Below, in pieces: positions 36,714 through 45,574 of a stretch of 64,000 nucleotides of DNA (the stretch's first letter is position 1; every line of letters starts with the position of its first letter). The position numbers were made by a program, and so were the translations under genes. Source of the stretch: WHTI01 sp963826105 (lineage in GTDB: Bacteria; Actinomycetota; CADDZG01; WHSQ01). A model generated the notes under the pieces. The model made no database searches. It worked only from the letters and a program-made list of their open reading frames with translations, and was not told the DNA's origin. Location: NCBI GenBank assembly GCA_963826105.1, contig CAWGWA010000003.1, positions 62,001-126,000 on the forward strand. The letters are read 5' to 3'.

Positions 36714-36883
36714 GGCTTCTCAGCCTCGTCGATCAACATCACAGGGATGCCGTCACGCACCGGGTATCGGTATCCGCATTCCCCGCGGCAGACGATGACG
36801 TCGTCCGCGTCCAAGTACTCGACGGTTCCTCTGCAATTGGGGCAAGCAAGGATCTCGAGCAGTTCAGGGTGGTCGAGTGCCAT
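36710..36883 (-). CDS. Trm112-family small zinc-ribbon protein
   Basis: 57 residues, MALDHPELLEILACPNC at the start. Zinc-binding pairs CPNC and CRGEC with GYRYPVRDGIPVMLIDEA match the Trm112/YcaR family, whose members act as partners of methyltransferases or as small helper proteins. ATG 36883 directly follows the manB stop (TAG-ATG), and its own stop overlaps the SIS gene start, so all three genes form one translationally linked unit. Confidence 0.9.
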   Translation of the reverse strand: MALDHPELLEILACPNCRGTVEYLDADDVIVCRGECGYRYPVRDGIPVMLIDEAEKP

Positions 36884-38230
36884 CTATCCCTCCCGGATCA
36901 GGCCGAGGACCTCGTCACGCTTGGAGGTCATCAGGTCTTTGTTGCGCGCCTCGAGGTTAAGCCTCAGGAGCGGTTCGGTGTTGCTGGCCCGGCAGTTGAA
37001 CCACCAGTCCTCGAGCTCGACGGTAAGCCCGTCCGTGCGGTCTTGCTCGCCGTCCTTGTAGTGAGCGGCAAGTTTCTCGATCGCCCCTTGCTGATCGGCG
37101 ACCTCGGAGTTGATCTCGCCGGAAGCGAAGTAGCGATCGAAGGGTGCAACCAGCTCGGACAGTGGTCCGTCGAAGGTCGAGAGCGCTTCGAGCACAACGA
37201 GAGCGGCGATCATGCCTGAGTCGGCCCGGTAGTTGTCCCGGAAGTAGTAGTGGGCCGAGTGCTCGCCCCCGAAGATGGCTCCGGTCTCGGCCATGACTTG
37301 TTTGATGAATGAGTGCCCGACCCGCGTTCGGATAGGGCGTCCGCCCGACTCCTCGATCACCTCGGGCACCGACCACGAACAGATCAAGTTGTAGAGAACC
37401 GCCTCGCCGGGGTGTTTGGCGAGAAGCCGCGACGCGACGAGGGCCGTCGTGGTGGAACCGCTTACGGCCTGAGCGCGCTCGTCGATGAGGAAAACGCGGT
37501 CGGCGTCGCCGTCGAACGCGATCCCCAGGTCGCAACCCTCCTCGAGCACCTTCGCCTGTAGCGCGACGACGTTCTCGGGTTCGATCGGGTTCGCAAGGTG
37601 GTTGGGAAACGTGCCGTCCAGCTCGAAGAACAACGGAACCACCTCGAAGGGCAATGGCTCGAAGACGGTAGGAACTGTCTTGCCCGCCATTCCGTTACCG
37701 GCGTCGACCGCTACCTTCAGCGGCTTCAGTGCGGAGGCGTCGACGAACGACCGGCAATGGGCCGCGTACTCCGAAAGGAGATCTCGCTCGATGACCTCCG
37801 CCGGTCCCTCGGGAACCTCGAGAGCGTTGGCCCGATCCCTGATGTCGACTAGGCCGGAGTCGCTGCTGATCGGGACTGCCCCGGCAAGCGAGAGCTTGAG
37901 ACCGTTGTAGCGGGCCGGGTTATGCGACGCCGTGAACATCGCCGCGGGGAGATCCAGCACCCCCGAGGCGAAGTAACAGGTATCGGTGGAAACCTCGCCG
38001 ATGTCGAGAACCGACTTCCCGGCCGAGGTAACGCCCTGAGCGAACGCCTTTGCCAGGGACGGCGAGGAGGTTCTCATGTCCCGCCCAACGACGATCTGAT
38101 CCGAGGGGACGAACCCCGCGAAGGCCGCACCTATGCGCCTCGCTGCGCCCTCATCGAGTTCGTCGGGATAGACGCCTCGGATGTCGTAGGCCTTGAAGAT
38201 CGGGCTCAGGTCGCTGCTCACGGGCCGCAT
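36884..38230 (-). CDS. manB: Phosphomannomutase/phosphoglucomutase
   Basis: 448 residues of the alpha-D-phosphohexomutase family. Motifs are FKAYDIRGVYPDEL, the phosphoserine loop FTASHNPARYNG, the magnesium loop AFDGDADRVFL, the sugar-binding GGEHSAHYYFRDN and the phosphate-binding RASNTEPLLRLN. It converts mannose-6-P to mannose-1-P for GDP-mannose. ATG 38230 lies close to the divergent whiB gene. The SIS isomerase supplies its substrate, and the nucleotidyltransferase at 60894 could use its product. Confidence 0.94.
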   Translation of the reverse strand: MRPVSSDLSPIFKAYDIRGVYPDELDEGAARRIGAAFAGFVPSDQIVVGRDMRTSSPSLAKAFAQGVTSAGKSVLDIGEVSTDTCYFASGVLDLPAAMFTASHNPARYNGLKLSLAGAVPISSDSGLVDIRDRANALEVPEGPAEVIERDLLSEYAAHCRSFVDASALKPLKVAVDAGNGMAGKTVPTVFEPLPFEVVPLFFELDGTFPNHLANPIEPENVVALQAKVLEEGCDLGIAFDGDADRVFLIDERAQAVSGSTTTALVASRLLAKHPGEAVLYNLICSWSVPEVIEESGGRPIRTRVGHSFIKQVMAETGAIFGGEHSAHYYFRDNYRADSGMIAALVVLEALSTFDGPLSELVAPFDRYFASGEINSEVADQQGAIEKLAAHYKDGEQDRTDGLTVELEDWWFNCRASNTEPLLRLNLEARNKDLMTSKRDEVLGLIREG

Positions 38231-38277
38231 CCTAAAGGGCGTTGACCGGGACCCGTTGGCTCTGCCAGCATCGCAGG

Positions 38278-38559
38278 ATGATGATTGGCGATCTCGGGGC
38301 CGAGGGGCCGGAATGGAGGGAGCGCGCCGCGTGCCTCAGGCACCCGGCGGTGCTGTTCTTCGGCATGGACGACGCCGAGGCACCAGGCGATCGCCGGGAG
38401 CGTGAGGAGCAGGCAAAGCTCATATGCCGGGAGTGCATCGTGAGACTCGATTGCCTGGGCCATGCTCTCGAGGCACGCGAGCCCTACGGGATATGGGGCG
38501 GCCTCAACGAGGTCGAGCGCAAAGCCAGGCTCCGGGCGATGGCGAAAGCCTCTCGCTAG
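38278..38559 (+). CDS. WhiB-family iron-sulfur transcription factor
   Basis: 93 residues with four conserved cysteines: one in RAACLRHP, then CREC and DCLGH (C-x2-C-x5-C), followed by the G-I/V-W-G-G turn in YGIWGGLNEVER and a basic C-terminal tail that binds DNA. These proteins hold a 4Fe-4S cluster and bind sigma factor region 4. Placement next to manB matches mycobacterial whiB2 (Rv3260c), linked to cell division, but the subtype is inferred. The start is ATG 38278 or the adjacent ATG 38281. Confidence 0.92.
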   Translation: MMIGDLGAEGPEWRERAACLRHPAVLFFGMDDAEAPGDRREREEQAKLICRECIVRLDCLGHALEAREPYGIWGGLNEVERKARLRAMAKASR

Positions 38560-40901
38560 GACCCGATCTCGAAGGTCTTCAGCCGGCCCTCCGGAGTGAA
38601 TCTGAGGGTGGCGGTACGGTCCTCGGTCACGCAGTATTGGAACTTCGCTCCTGTACGGGACTTCGGCTGACCCAACGTCCACAGAACCGTCTCGGGCGTC
38701 ATGCCTCGGTCGAGGGATCGGATACGTGCCGGCGTCAGATCGGAGATGTCGTCGCGACATGCGTCCGGCGGCACTCCTATCGATCGCTCCCACATCTGCA
38801 GGTAAGCCTCCGAGCCTCGAGCCAAGTCCTCGACGATCTCGTCGCCCGCTTGACGCCGGAGATCCTCGATCCAGTCGGGGTAAAGGCCGTAATGCGCTAC
38901 GCCATCCGTGTTGATGTCGTAAACGCGCGAGCCGCTGTGCTGCTGCTCGATCGTGGTTCCACCGAAACCGGTGAACGGATAGGTCACCGGGTTGGGAGCA
39001 TCGGCGCCCCGCGGGCCGCCTTGGGCTCCAAAGCCGTTCGTGTCCGCTCCGTAGCCGAACCCGAAGTAGTAACGGTCGTCCGCCCACTCCTTGTGCTCCC
39101 GCCAGTTCTTCACGAAGGTCTCAGAGTCACCCGCGTAGGGCGTCACCACCCCACCGTTCTCGTACACACGCGGGTAGATCGTGGGATCCGCCCAACCGTG
39201 GCTGGAGATGATGCCCGAGTGACCCAGTTCCTCGATGAGATCGAGGGCCGCGGTTCGGGCCCGGGCGCTCATGTGGTCCGGGTCGAAGATCATTCCGCGC
39301 TCGACCATCCCTCGGATCATCTGTTCCCCAAGCTCACTGAGTCCGAGCTCATTGCAGTGGGGGCCCTGCGGGTAGAGCGGCGCGAGGCCGCTCGCTCCCG
39401 CCACCGACAGAACGCCTCCCGCGAGTGCGTCTCGACCGGTGATCTCGGCCGGCACGCCACCATCGTCGGTCAGGTTCATCTGTGTGTGGTCATGGGCGTG
39501 GCCGTCATCCTCGGTGCAGGTGTTCATGCGCCAGTACCGGCCGGTTTCGAAGAAGTTCCCGTTGTTCACGATGATCCCCGTCGTGCCGTTATCACCGGTC
39601 ACACCCGAGAATGCGTTGTCGAATTTGTTGGTCAGTTCCATCTGGCGGACCCCAAGGTCGTAGACCTCGTCGAGTCCCGCCTCGATCTGAGCAGGGTCGC
39701 AGCGTGGAGTGTCGATAGTGAGCCCGCAATCAAGCGGCACCGAGACCTCGATCCCCAGGACCACCGCGAGCTTGCCCTCGTTGATGATCCGACGGGCCTC
39801 GAAGGGATCGGTGACGATGCGGAACCAGCCCTCGCCGGGACCGCCGTTCTGTGCATCGATGTACCGCTCGAGTTCATGGATGCGCTGCGCCTGCAGACGA
39901 ACCCCATCCATCTCGTTGCAGCTGTTCTTCTTGAGTGGGTAGAGCTTGCAGAGCTGGTTGTTGTCCACCAACAGGTTGGTGAACATCCGCAGCCCACCCC
40001 GCCAGGCGCGCTCCAACCACTTGTAGTAGATCTGTTCGTGAGTGAGGGAGTCGTGTCGCGGCCATCCCTCGAACGTCGGCCATCCATCGGTGTTGTGTCC
40101 CGTAACCGGATCGCCGCCACTGAGCACGGCCTCGAGCACCGCGCCGTGACCACCGGGTTCGTGGTCCGGACAATCGACCAGTGCGTAAGCAACACCGTAC
40201 GGATGCCACGGGCGTCCACAACGGACACGTCCTCCGAGGAACTCGAACGCCATCATGTGCAGGTGACCGTCGAAGTACCCCCGCACCTCCTGGAATGGGT
40301 TGTCTCCGCCGGTCACCGGACCATCCACGTTGATCTCGATCTCGGGATAGGTGGCGCAGCCGTCGACGCGTCGGAGGGTGAACCTGGTTCCGCCGTCGGC
40401 CCCGGCCAGCGTCAAGGCTCCGGCATCGTCGGTGGTCAGCGACTGCTCCGAGCCCGGAAGCACGAAGGAGAACCCTTTCCTCTTGGTTCCCTTCACCTGC
40501 CAGTCGGCGAACTCACTCGGGGCCTCGGCGGCAACCACCGACGGACCATTGACCGGCCCGGCAAGCAGATCGTCGTTGGCGGCGAGGAAGTCTTCGATCG
40601 ATCCGAACAGCAGGTAACGACCGAGGTCGGTTGCCTGAAAGTGGAAGCGTTCGGCGTCCTCAAGCGACCCGGTCGCTGCGAAGCCGGACTCGGTGCGGAC
40701 CACGTAACCGTGATCGGTCGATAGCAGGGCGTAACACCCACCGGCCATCGCGTAGCGGTCTTCGGGAACCAGGGAGAACGATCGCCCGCTCTTGACTCCA
40801 GTGGGTCGGGACTTCGGAGCGGCGTTGCTCGGGGCCGGCGCCAGCGCCAGCAGAACCGCCGCCGCGGCGAGCACCAAAGCGACACGTCGAGTTCCGTGCA
40901 T
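38556..40901 (-). CDS. Large secreted metal-dependent hydrolase (peptidase M19-like)
   Basis: 781 residues with a signal peptide (VALVLAAAAVLLALAPAPSNA). Residues about 40-200 look like a beta-rich accessory domain. The catalytic-looking part starts YFDGHLHMMAFEF (HxH), and has a conserved Glu in VVLGIEVSVPL, DPDHMSA and ISSHGWAD, as in membrane dipeptidase/amidohydrolase barrels. Substrate unknown, plausibly a D-peptide or lactone. ATG 40901 has GGGGGA upstream. A longer open frame across the divergent promoter region was rejected. It converges on whiB with four shared bases. Confidence 0.72.
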   Translation of the reverse strand: MHGTRRVALVLAAAAVLLALAPAPSNAAPKSRPTGVKSGRSFSLVPEDRYAMAGGCYALLSTDHGYVVRTESGFAATGSLEDAERFHFQATDLGRYLLFGSIEDFLAANDDLLAGPVNGPSVVAAEAPSEFADWQVKGTKRKGFSFVLPGSEQSLTTDDAGALTLAGADGGTRFTLRRVDGCATYPEIEINVDGPVTGGDNPFQEVRGYFDGHLHMMAFEFLGGRVRCGRPWHPYGVAYALVDCPDHEPGGHGAVLEAVLSGGDPVTGHNTDGWPTFEGWPRHDSLTHEQIYYKWLERAWRGGLRMFTNLLVDNNQLCKLYPLKKNSCNEMDGVRLQAQRIHELERYIDAQNGGPGEGWFRIVTDPFEARRIINEGKLAVVLGIEVSVPLDCGLTIDTPRCDPAQIEAGLDEVYDLGVRQMELTNKFDNAFSGVTGDNGTTGIIVNNGNFFETGRYWRMNTCTEDDGHAHDHTQMNLTDDGGVPAEITGRDALAGGVLSVAGASGLAPLYPQGPHCNELGLSELGEQMIRGMVERGMIFDPDHMSARARTAALDLIEELGHSGIISSHGWADPTIYPRVYENGGVVTPYAGDSETFVKNWREHKEWADDRYYFGFGYGADTNGFGAQGGPRGADAPNPVTYPFTGFGGTTIEQQHSGSRVYDINTDGVAHYGLYPDWIEDLRRQAGDEIVEDLARGSEAYLQMWERSIGVPPDACRDDISDLTPARIRSLDRGMTPETVLWTLGQPKSRTGAKFQYCVTEDRTATLRFTPEGRLKTFEIGS

Positions 40902-41048
40902 GTGAAGGTCCCCCGTTTGATCGGTTCCGAGCGATGTCTCGTCCTTTGGTGGATTTCGCCGGGGAGGGCCCAAGTCCTCCCTGTGGGAGGGGAACCAACG
41001 CCCCTTAGGCGGTGTACATGGAGCAACCGTCAAGGAGAGGAGAACGAC

Positions 41049-41630
41049 GTGCTCCGTCGTGCCGGATCGATCGTGGTGGTTGGGTTTCTGTTGGTGCTCA
41101 TGGTTCCGAGCGCGGGACTCGCTGGTGGTGGATGTCACGGCTCCTCGGAGACGACCACGGGCAAGGGGGCCGGGAAGGTCGTAGTCGATATCGCCCAGTG
41201 TGGGTACTCCCCCACGATCCTGTACGTCGAGCCGGGCACCGAGGTGAGATGGACCAACATGGACCCGATGCCGCACACCGTCACCGGGATGGGAGCGTCT
41301 CTCGGCGGAATCACGAACATCGAATCCGGAAACAAGACCGAGCCGTACCGATTCGATGATGTGGGCGTCTACCCCTACTACTGCTTCCTGCACCCAGGTA
41401 TGGCCGCCGCCGTGGTGGTCGGCGACGTCAGTGCCGACAAAGCTGCGGCCGAAGAACAATCGCTCCCGGTTGCCGTACCCGTCGCAGGGGATCAGGCGCC
41501 GCCAACCACTCCGGTCAAGAGCGAGTCCTCGAACGTGGTTGCGGTTTCGATCGCCCTGGCTGCGCTGGCCGCAGCCGGAGCCTTTGTCTTCGGACGGCGA
41601 CGTAAGGAACGGGAGCCCCAGCCGGCATAG
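41049..41630 (+). CDS. Membrane-anchored cupredoxin (plastocyanin-like)
   Basis: 193 residues: signal peptide (VVVGFLLVLMVPSAGLAG), a cupredoxin domain at about 40-130, a Pro/Ala-rich linker, a C-terminal membrane helix (VVAVSIALAALAAAGAFVFG) and the basic stop-transfer GRRRKE. Type 1 copper ligands appear to be His in MPHTVTG and Cys, His, Met in YYCFLHPGM. It probably carries electrons or binds copper at the outer face of the membrane. GTG 41049 has GGAGAGGAG six bases upstream. Confidence 0.88.
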   Translation: MLRRAGSIVVVGFLLVLMVPSAGLAGGGCHGSSETTTGKGAGKVVVDIAQCGYSPTILYVEPGTEVRWTNMDPMPHTVTGMGASLGGITNIESGNKTEPYRFDDVGVYPYYCFLHPGMAAAVVVGDVSADKAAAEEQSLPVAVPVAGDQAPPTTPVKSESSNVVAVSIALAALAAAGAFVFGRRRKEREPQPA

Positions 41631-41636
41631 CCGGAG

Positions 41637-42116
41637 TCAGGGAACGAGCGTCACTTCCAGGGTCACGACGTTGATCGCGGAACCGTCCTCGGCGGACTCC
41701 TCGAAGACCTCGATCGTGCCCGCCTGCTGGGAGTCGATCTCGAAGCTCACCGATTCCCGGTAGTCGCCACGGCAACCCGACCCGCATGTCGCGGTCGTGA
41801 AGGTCCCGGCGATCTCGTTGCCCGCGGCATCGAGGATGCGGATGCTCACCGTCGCTTCGAATACATCGGCGGTCCCAGAGATCGTGATCGGCGAAGAGAC
41901 GGTTGCCCCCGACTCTGGAGACTCGACGACGATCGCTCCGCTGTCCGATGACGGGAACGTCCCTTCGGGAGGACGATCTATGTGCTTGGTCGGAGAGGGA
42001 GACATCGTTGGCGCCGCGGTTGTCTGATCGTCGGTCGGTGAGCCCTCGTCCGAACCGCACCCGCCGAGAAACAGAGCTCCGGCGAGCAGGACGATGACCG
42101 TGGTTCTGAATCGCAT
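41637..42116 (-). CDS. Lipoprotein with Gmad2-like immunoglobulin domain
   Basis: 159 residues with a lipoprotein signal peptide (VIVLLAGALFLGGCGSD, lipobox LGGC), a low-complexity Thr/Ser/Pro linker, then a beta-sandwich with VVESPESGATVSSPITISGTADVFEA and SVSIRILDAAGNEIA, the Gmad2 pattern. A CGSGC pair may form a disulfide. Gmad2 domains are found in exported proteins of unknown or adhesive role. It converges on the cupredoxin gene with a six-base gap. Confidence 0.82.
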   Translation of the reverse strand: MRFRTTVIVLLAGALFLGGCGSDEGSPTDDQTTAAPTMSPSPTKHIDRPPEGTFPSSDSGAIVVESPESGATVSSPITISGTADVFEATVSIRILDAAGNEIAGTFTTATCGSGCRGDYRESVSFEIDSQQAGTIEVFEESAEDGSAINVVTLEVTLVP

Positions 42117-42147
42117 GCTTCGATCATCCCCCGTTTATCGTCACGGG

Positions 42148-42831
42148 ATGCCCGACCGCCGTCCCACCCCACTGCAGGTCACGGGGAAACTCATGCAGCG
42201 AGCGCGGACCCGGGGGCCGGGAGAATTGTTCGGGCTCGGTATCGAACGTCTCCACAAGGCCTGGTCGTCCGAGGATCGCCTGCTATTCCTCGTTCATCCG
42301 ACGGGAGGTGATGAGCCGGTCGATCCTCCCGATCTGGAGTTCCGAGCGGCAACCCCCGGTGATGGACCGATCTACGCTCGCGACATCGGGACCGACTCGG
42401 CGGCGACGTTCAGCGCACGTCTCTCGGACTCGACCCGCTGCTGGCTCGTCCTTCACGAAGGGAAGATCGCGCACGCGACCTGGACCACCACCGCGGCGGC
42501 GTGGACCCGAGAGGTCGGCCGCTACTTCACACCGCCGCCGGGTGATGGATACATCTACGAGTCGTTCACCTCGCCCGCGGTCCGGGGGCGAGGTATCTAC
42601 CCACTGGCCCTGAAACACATCCTCGCCCGGCTCAGCGGCGAGGGGACCGGTCGTATGTGGGTCGGGGTCGAGGCCGACAACGAGCCCTCGATCCGAGCCA
42701 TCACCAAGGCCGGTTTCGAAGTCGCCTTCGAGATCTCCTATCGCCGGCGCTTCGGTCGCCTCACCCTCGGGCCCCCTGAGGGCCCCCTGGCCGAGGCCGG
42801 TACCGGCTGCTTCCCGCGAACCGCGCCCTAG
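42148..42831 (+). CDS. GNAT-family acetyltransferase
   Basis: About 227 residues. The acetyl-CoA-binding A motif is visible as FTSPAVRGRGIYPLALKHIL, followed by VGVEADNEPSIRAITKAGFE, the usual B-motif region. The N-terminal 70 residues are a family-specific extension. The acceptor is unknown. The start at ATG 42148 has only a weak ribosome site, and an in-frame alternative at 42094 would overlap the divergent lipoprotein gene. Confidence 0.8.
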   Translation: MPDRRPTPLQVTGKLMQRARTRGPGELFGLGIERLHKAWSSEDRLLFLVHPTGGDEPVDPPDLEFRAATPGDGPIYARDIGTDSAATFSARLSDSTRCWLVLHEGKIAHATWTTTAAAWTREVGRYFTPPPGDGYIYESFTSPAVRGRGIYPLALKHILARLSGEGTGRMWVGVEADNEPSIRAITKAGFEVAFEISYRRRFGRLTLGPPEGPLAEAGTGCFPRTAP

Positions 42832-42907
42832 CGTCCGACAGCGAAGCAAGCCATACTGAGACAGGGACGGGGATACAGACGCAAGCCTCCCCCTCAGGTC
42901 TGGGTTT

Positions 42908-43046
42908 GCGGGCGCTCGCTACGCCGAGAACCGACGGCGGTCTCTGGAGGCTGAGTTTCGGCTCGGTCCCCGGGGACGCACCGGCACGACCCCCTCAACT
43001 GGCACCTGTTGCCGGAACGGCGGGTCTCACGCAAGCGAGCGCCCGC
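42908..43046. repeat. Widely spaced inverted repeat in the 42832-43047 gap
   Basis: The 13-mer GCGGGCGCTCGCT (42908-42920) recurs as its exact reverse complement at 43034-43046, immediately after the stop of the zinc-ribbon gene. The second copy is itself a small palindrome (GAGCG-CC-CGCTC). The rest of the 216-base gap shows no gene I can support. A transcript end of the zinc-ribbon gene or a structured RNA is possible. Confidence 0.35.
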
Positions 43047-43047
43047 T

Positions 43048-43227
43048 CTATCTCGGGTCTTTCTTGGCGGCGAGGGAGAGGACTTCTTCGAGGGAGACGG
43101 ATTCGCCGTCGCGTTGCCACCAACGGGCCTCGCAGTGTCTGCACGAGAAGAACTGGAGCGGGTCGTCGGAAGCAAGGTGGATCTCGATTGAGATGCAATC
43201 ATTGGCGTCGCACTTGGGACACCGCAC
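43048..43227 (-). CDS. 59-residue zinc-ribbon protein
   Basis: A short gene with GTG at 43227 and TAG at 43050-43048. A GGGAGG ribosome site is three bases upstream of the GTG. It encodes RCPKCDANDCISIEIHL, then SCRHCEARWWQRDGE and VSLEEVLSLAAKKD. Two Cys pairs (CPKC, CRHC) with WW form a zinc ribbon seen in small actinobacterial proteins of unknown role. It is on the same strand as the two small genes upstream and is probably co-transcribed with them. Confidence rests on the two intact CxxC pairs and the good start signal. Confidence 0.75.
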   Translation of the reverse strand: MRCPKCDANDCISIEIHLASDDPLQFFSCRHCEARWWQRDGESVSLEEVLSLAAKKDPR

Positions 43228-43308
43228 TTGCCTCCCGCCCCCTTCCTGGATCGGCTCCCTTTGGTTGCCAATACATGATGCCCCGGGAGCGGCGGTGTTG
43301 CACGTCGG

Positions 43309-43632
43309 TCACACGGAGTCGGAAGCCTGCTCGGCAACCTCGACCGCGTCGTCGCTAAGATCCCGGCCGATGTAGCGACTCTTTAACCGGTTCCCCTCGC
43401 GGTAGTAGGCGTACCAGTAAGGCCCGTGTGGACAGGACTTGCATCCCTCCTTGCCGCACTTGACGGTCTCAAGGCGGTAGGTGACCTTCTCAGGGCCGTC
43501 GCCCTCGAAGGAGACCTCGTCGGCTCCGTCCCCATGAGCGACGAGCAGACCCCTCACGAAGATCAACGCGCGCCTCAACTCGTGACGGTCGAGCGAGCGC
43601 AGCCTGGAGTAGAGCTCCCTCTCGATGGCCAT
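43309..43632 (-). CDS. DUF6788-like small zinc-binding protein
   Basis: 107 residues. The N-terminal helix (MAIERELYSRLRSLDRHELRR) precedes KCGKEGCKSCPHGPYWYAYYREG and LKSRYIGRDL, the CxxxxCxxCxxGPYW pattern with a basic beta strand typical of DUF6788. Role unknown. Such proteins are small and may bind nucleic acid through the zinc cluster. It lies three bases downstream of the DUF3499 gene. Confidence 0.75.
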   Translation of the reverse strand: MAIERELYSRLRSLDRHELRRALIFVRGLLVAHGDGADEVSFEGDGPEKVTYRLETVKCGKEGCKSCPHGPYWYAYYREGNRLKSRYIGRDLSDDAVEVAEQASDSV

Positions 43633-43635
43633 CGC

Positions 43636-43929
43636 TTAAGCGCTGGTCCCGAAGAAGATCTGCTCGCCGCCGTCGCTGAGTTCGTCGCGAAGGCTGGGCC
43701 GCAGCGCGGACAGTTCGTCGGTGAATAGCGCCGGTTGAAAGCGCTTGTCGTCCATCGTCCAGCCGTACGGAAGCGTGAGCCTGTCGGCATGATCGACGCA
43801 GAGGATGTAGAGGTGCGGGGAGATCATGCCCTCTGGTGGGTCCTCGAGGATCACCATTCGACCCGCGTAGTCGTAACCGAGGATGACACCTCCGGGAGCA
43901 CTGCAGGCGGGCTTCGAGCACTGACTCAT
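43636..43929 (-). CDS. DUF3499 family protein
   Basis: 97 residues with CSKPACSAPGG at the start, GYDYAGRMVILEDPPEG, and YILCVDHADRLTLPYGWTM, the signature of the short actinobacterial DUF3499 family (M. tuberculosis Rv3258c, next to manB). Cys and His residues suggest zinc binding. The C-terminal tail is low in conservation. Here the gene is about five kilobases from manB and is followed by two further small zinc proteins. Confidence 0.85.
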   Translation of the reverse strand: MSQCSKPACSAPGGVILGYDYAGRMVILEDPPEGMISPHLYILCVDHADRLTLPYGWTMDDKRFQPALFTDELSALRPSLRDELSDGGEQIFFGTSA

Positions 43930-43968
43930 GCCACGGACGGTACGCGAAAACCGCCCCTCGGAGCCGGA

Positions 43969-45564
43969 TTACTGGGTCTTGGGCCGACGACGCCTGAGGA
44001 TAGTGATCCCGAGCGCCAGACCGGCGGCGAGGAAGAAGGCGGCCGACGAAGCTGCCTGGTTAATCCCGAGATCACGATCGAAGTTTCCGATCATGGAGGC
44101 CACCGGCACGCCAAGGGCGATCAGACCCAGCAGGGGGCCGAGGGTGTACCAGAGGATGACGATCTCGGATCCGTAGAAGAGCAGCTCGATCGGAAGCCGG
44201 CCCCGTTGGGCGATCCCCGTGGCGCAGATGACGAGCATCGGGGACGCGAGGGCTACCAGCCCGAGGGATGGCCCGGCCTCGGCCCCCGTCAGCACGCCGT
44301 CCGCGGTAGAAACCCCGATGACGACCCAGCCGAGGACGGCCAGCACCACCGACGGCACCAGGGTGTGCATGAGGATGACGTCGCCGAACGCCCATGGGAG
44401 ACGTCCCGCGGCGTCGGGATCATCGGCCTCCTGACGGACGGTCTCCACCAGTCGCGCCGCGGCGAAGTAGCCCATCACGATGGCCAGCGCCAGGCCCCCG
44501 GGATGGTTCCCCGATGCCCCGGCCACGAGGGCTCCGCCGCCAACGAGTGACGCGGCCCACACCAGCCGGCTTGGAGCTCGTATTAGGGCGAGCGCATCTC
44601 TCCACGGGACGACAAGGAGTGGGCGGCGCGGGTGCCGGATCTTTCGCTTCCGGGGGAGAAAGAGCGCTCGGCGCGCCTCGCGTCCGAGCATCGCGAGTCC
44701 GCGGAAGTCCTGAACGTAGAGAGCGGCCGAGAGTCCCGACCGAAGTCCGGCTCTCCGGGCGAGCTCCTCCATCGGCGCGGCGTCGGCGGACCTCAATGCG
44801 GTCAGCAACGCGACGCTCGCGGCAACCGCCAAGAGGCCGAGGGTCACCGGCCACATCGGGGCGGATCCGCCCGCAGCGGCAACTACCGGTGCGGCGGCCC
44901 ACCCCCATGGCCCCGAGCACAACACTACCGACGCTAGATCGCCGGATGGATCGCGCACGCCGAGCGCAATCGCGACCGCGACGACGAACAGGATCCATCC
45001 CCAACGAACCACCCAACGGGCGCGGCGGATCGACGACTCGACATGCCAGGACAGCCCAACTGCGAGCAAGCCGAAGAGAACCGGGCCGGCCATTGCGGCT
45101 CCGAGCAGGGGTCCGGCTTCTGCCAGCAGCTTGGCCTCGAGGAAGACGAACATCACGAGCCCGAGGCCGGCTCCGGCCGCCGCTCCGAAGATCGATGCCC
45201 CGATCAGTTTCGGCTTGACCAGTTCGCCGCGCGACAACGGTGAGCCGAGCAGGAACGGAACATCAGGTTGAGAGAACGACACCGGCCCTTGCCACGTCGC
45301 GAACCGGAGCACTCCAACGAAAACGAGACAGAAGAACGCGGCAAGGATGAAGGGCAGGCGCGCGTTCACCGACGCGATGTTCTCGGGTGAGAACGGATGA
45401 TTCCTCAGCGATCCGTAGGCAAGAACCCCGATGACTACAGAGCTGATCGCAAAGATGTAGATCGTGTAGAGCCGGTCGAACGCCGAGCGTCCCTCGTGAT
45501 TCGCCCTACGGCTCGCCTTGAGAAAGGCGATCGCATCCGCCGGATGCAGCTCGACCGAGCTCAC
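43969..45564 (-). CDS. ABC-2-type transporter permease
   Basis: 531 residues with about twelve predicted membrane helices (for example residues about 30-48, 70-90, 115-190, 345-520) and basic cytoplasmic loops including RKRKIRHPRRPLLVVPWRD. It is partnered with the ATP-binding gene ten bases upstream and probably exports a lipid, glycan or drug; the substrate cannot be read from sequence. It ends in a basic tail RRRRPKTQ. Confidence 0.85.
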   Translation of the reverse strand: MSSVELHPADAIAFLKASRRANHEGRSAFDRLYTIYIFAISSVVIGVLAYGSLRNHPFSPENIASVNARLPFILAAFFCLVFVGVLRFATWQGPVSFSQPDVPFLLGSPLSRGELVKPKLIGASIFGAAAGAGLGLVMFVFLEAKLLAEAGPLLGAAMAGPVLFGLLAVGLSWHVESSIRRARWVVRWGWILFVVAVAIALGVRDPSGDLASVVLCSGPWGWAAAPVVAAAGGSAPMWPVTLGLLAVAASVALLTALRSADAAPMEELARRAGLRSGLSAALYVQDFRGLAMLGREARRALFLPRKRKIRHPRRPLLVVPWRDALALIRAPSRLVWAASLVGGGALVAGASGNHPGGLALAIVMGYFAAARLVETVRQEADDPDAAGRLPWAFGDVILMHTLVPSVVLAVLGWVVIGVSTADGVLTGAEAGPSLGLVALASPMLVICATGIAQRGRLPIELLFYGSEIVILWYTLGPLLGLIALGVPVASMIGNFDRDLGINQAASSAAFFLAAGLALGITILRRRRPKTQ

Positions 45565-45574
45565 GCTCTCCGCC

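Noticed and set aside
38424..40724. A long open plus-strand frame of more than 700 codons
   Set aside because: It is antisense to the secreted hydrolase gene, which has a signal peptide and conserved metal motifs. The plus-strand product has no recognisable domain, and such frames are common in GC-rich DNA.
42832..43047. Plus-strand frames over the small zinc-protein genes
   Set aside because: These frames lack ribosome sites and motifs, whereas the opposite strand carries intact CxxC pairs in short genes.
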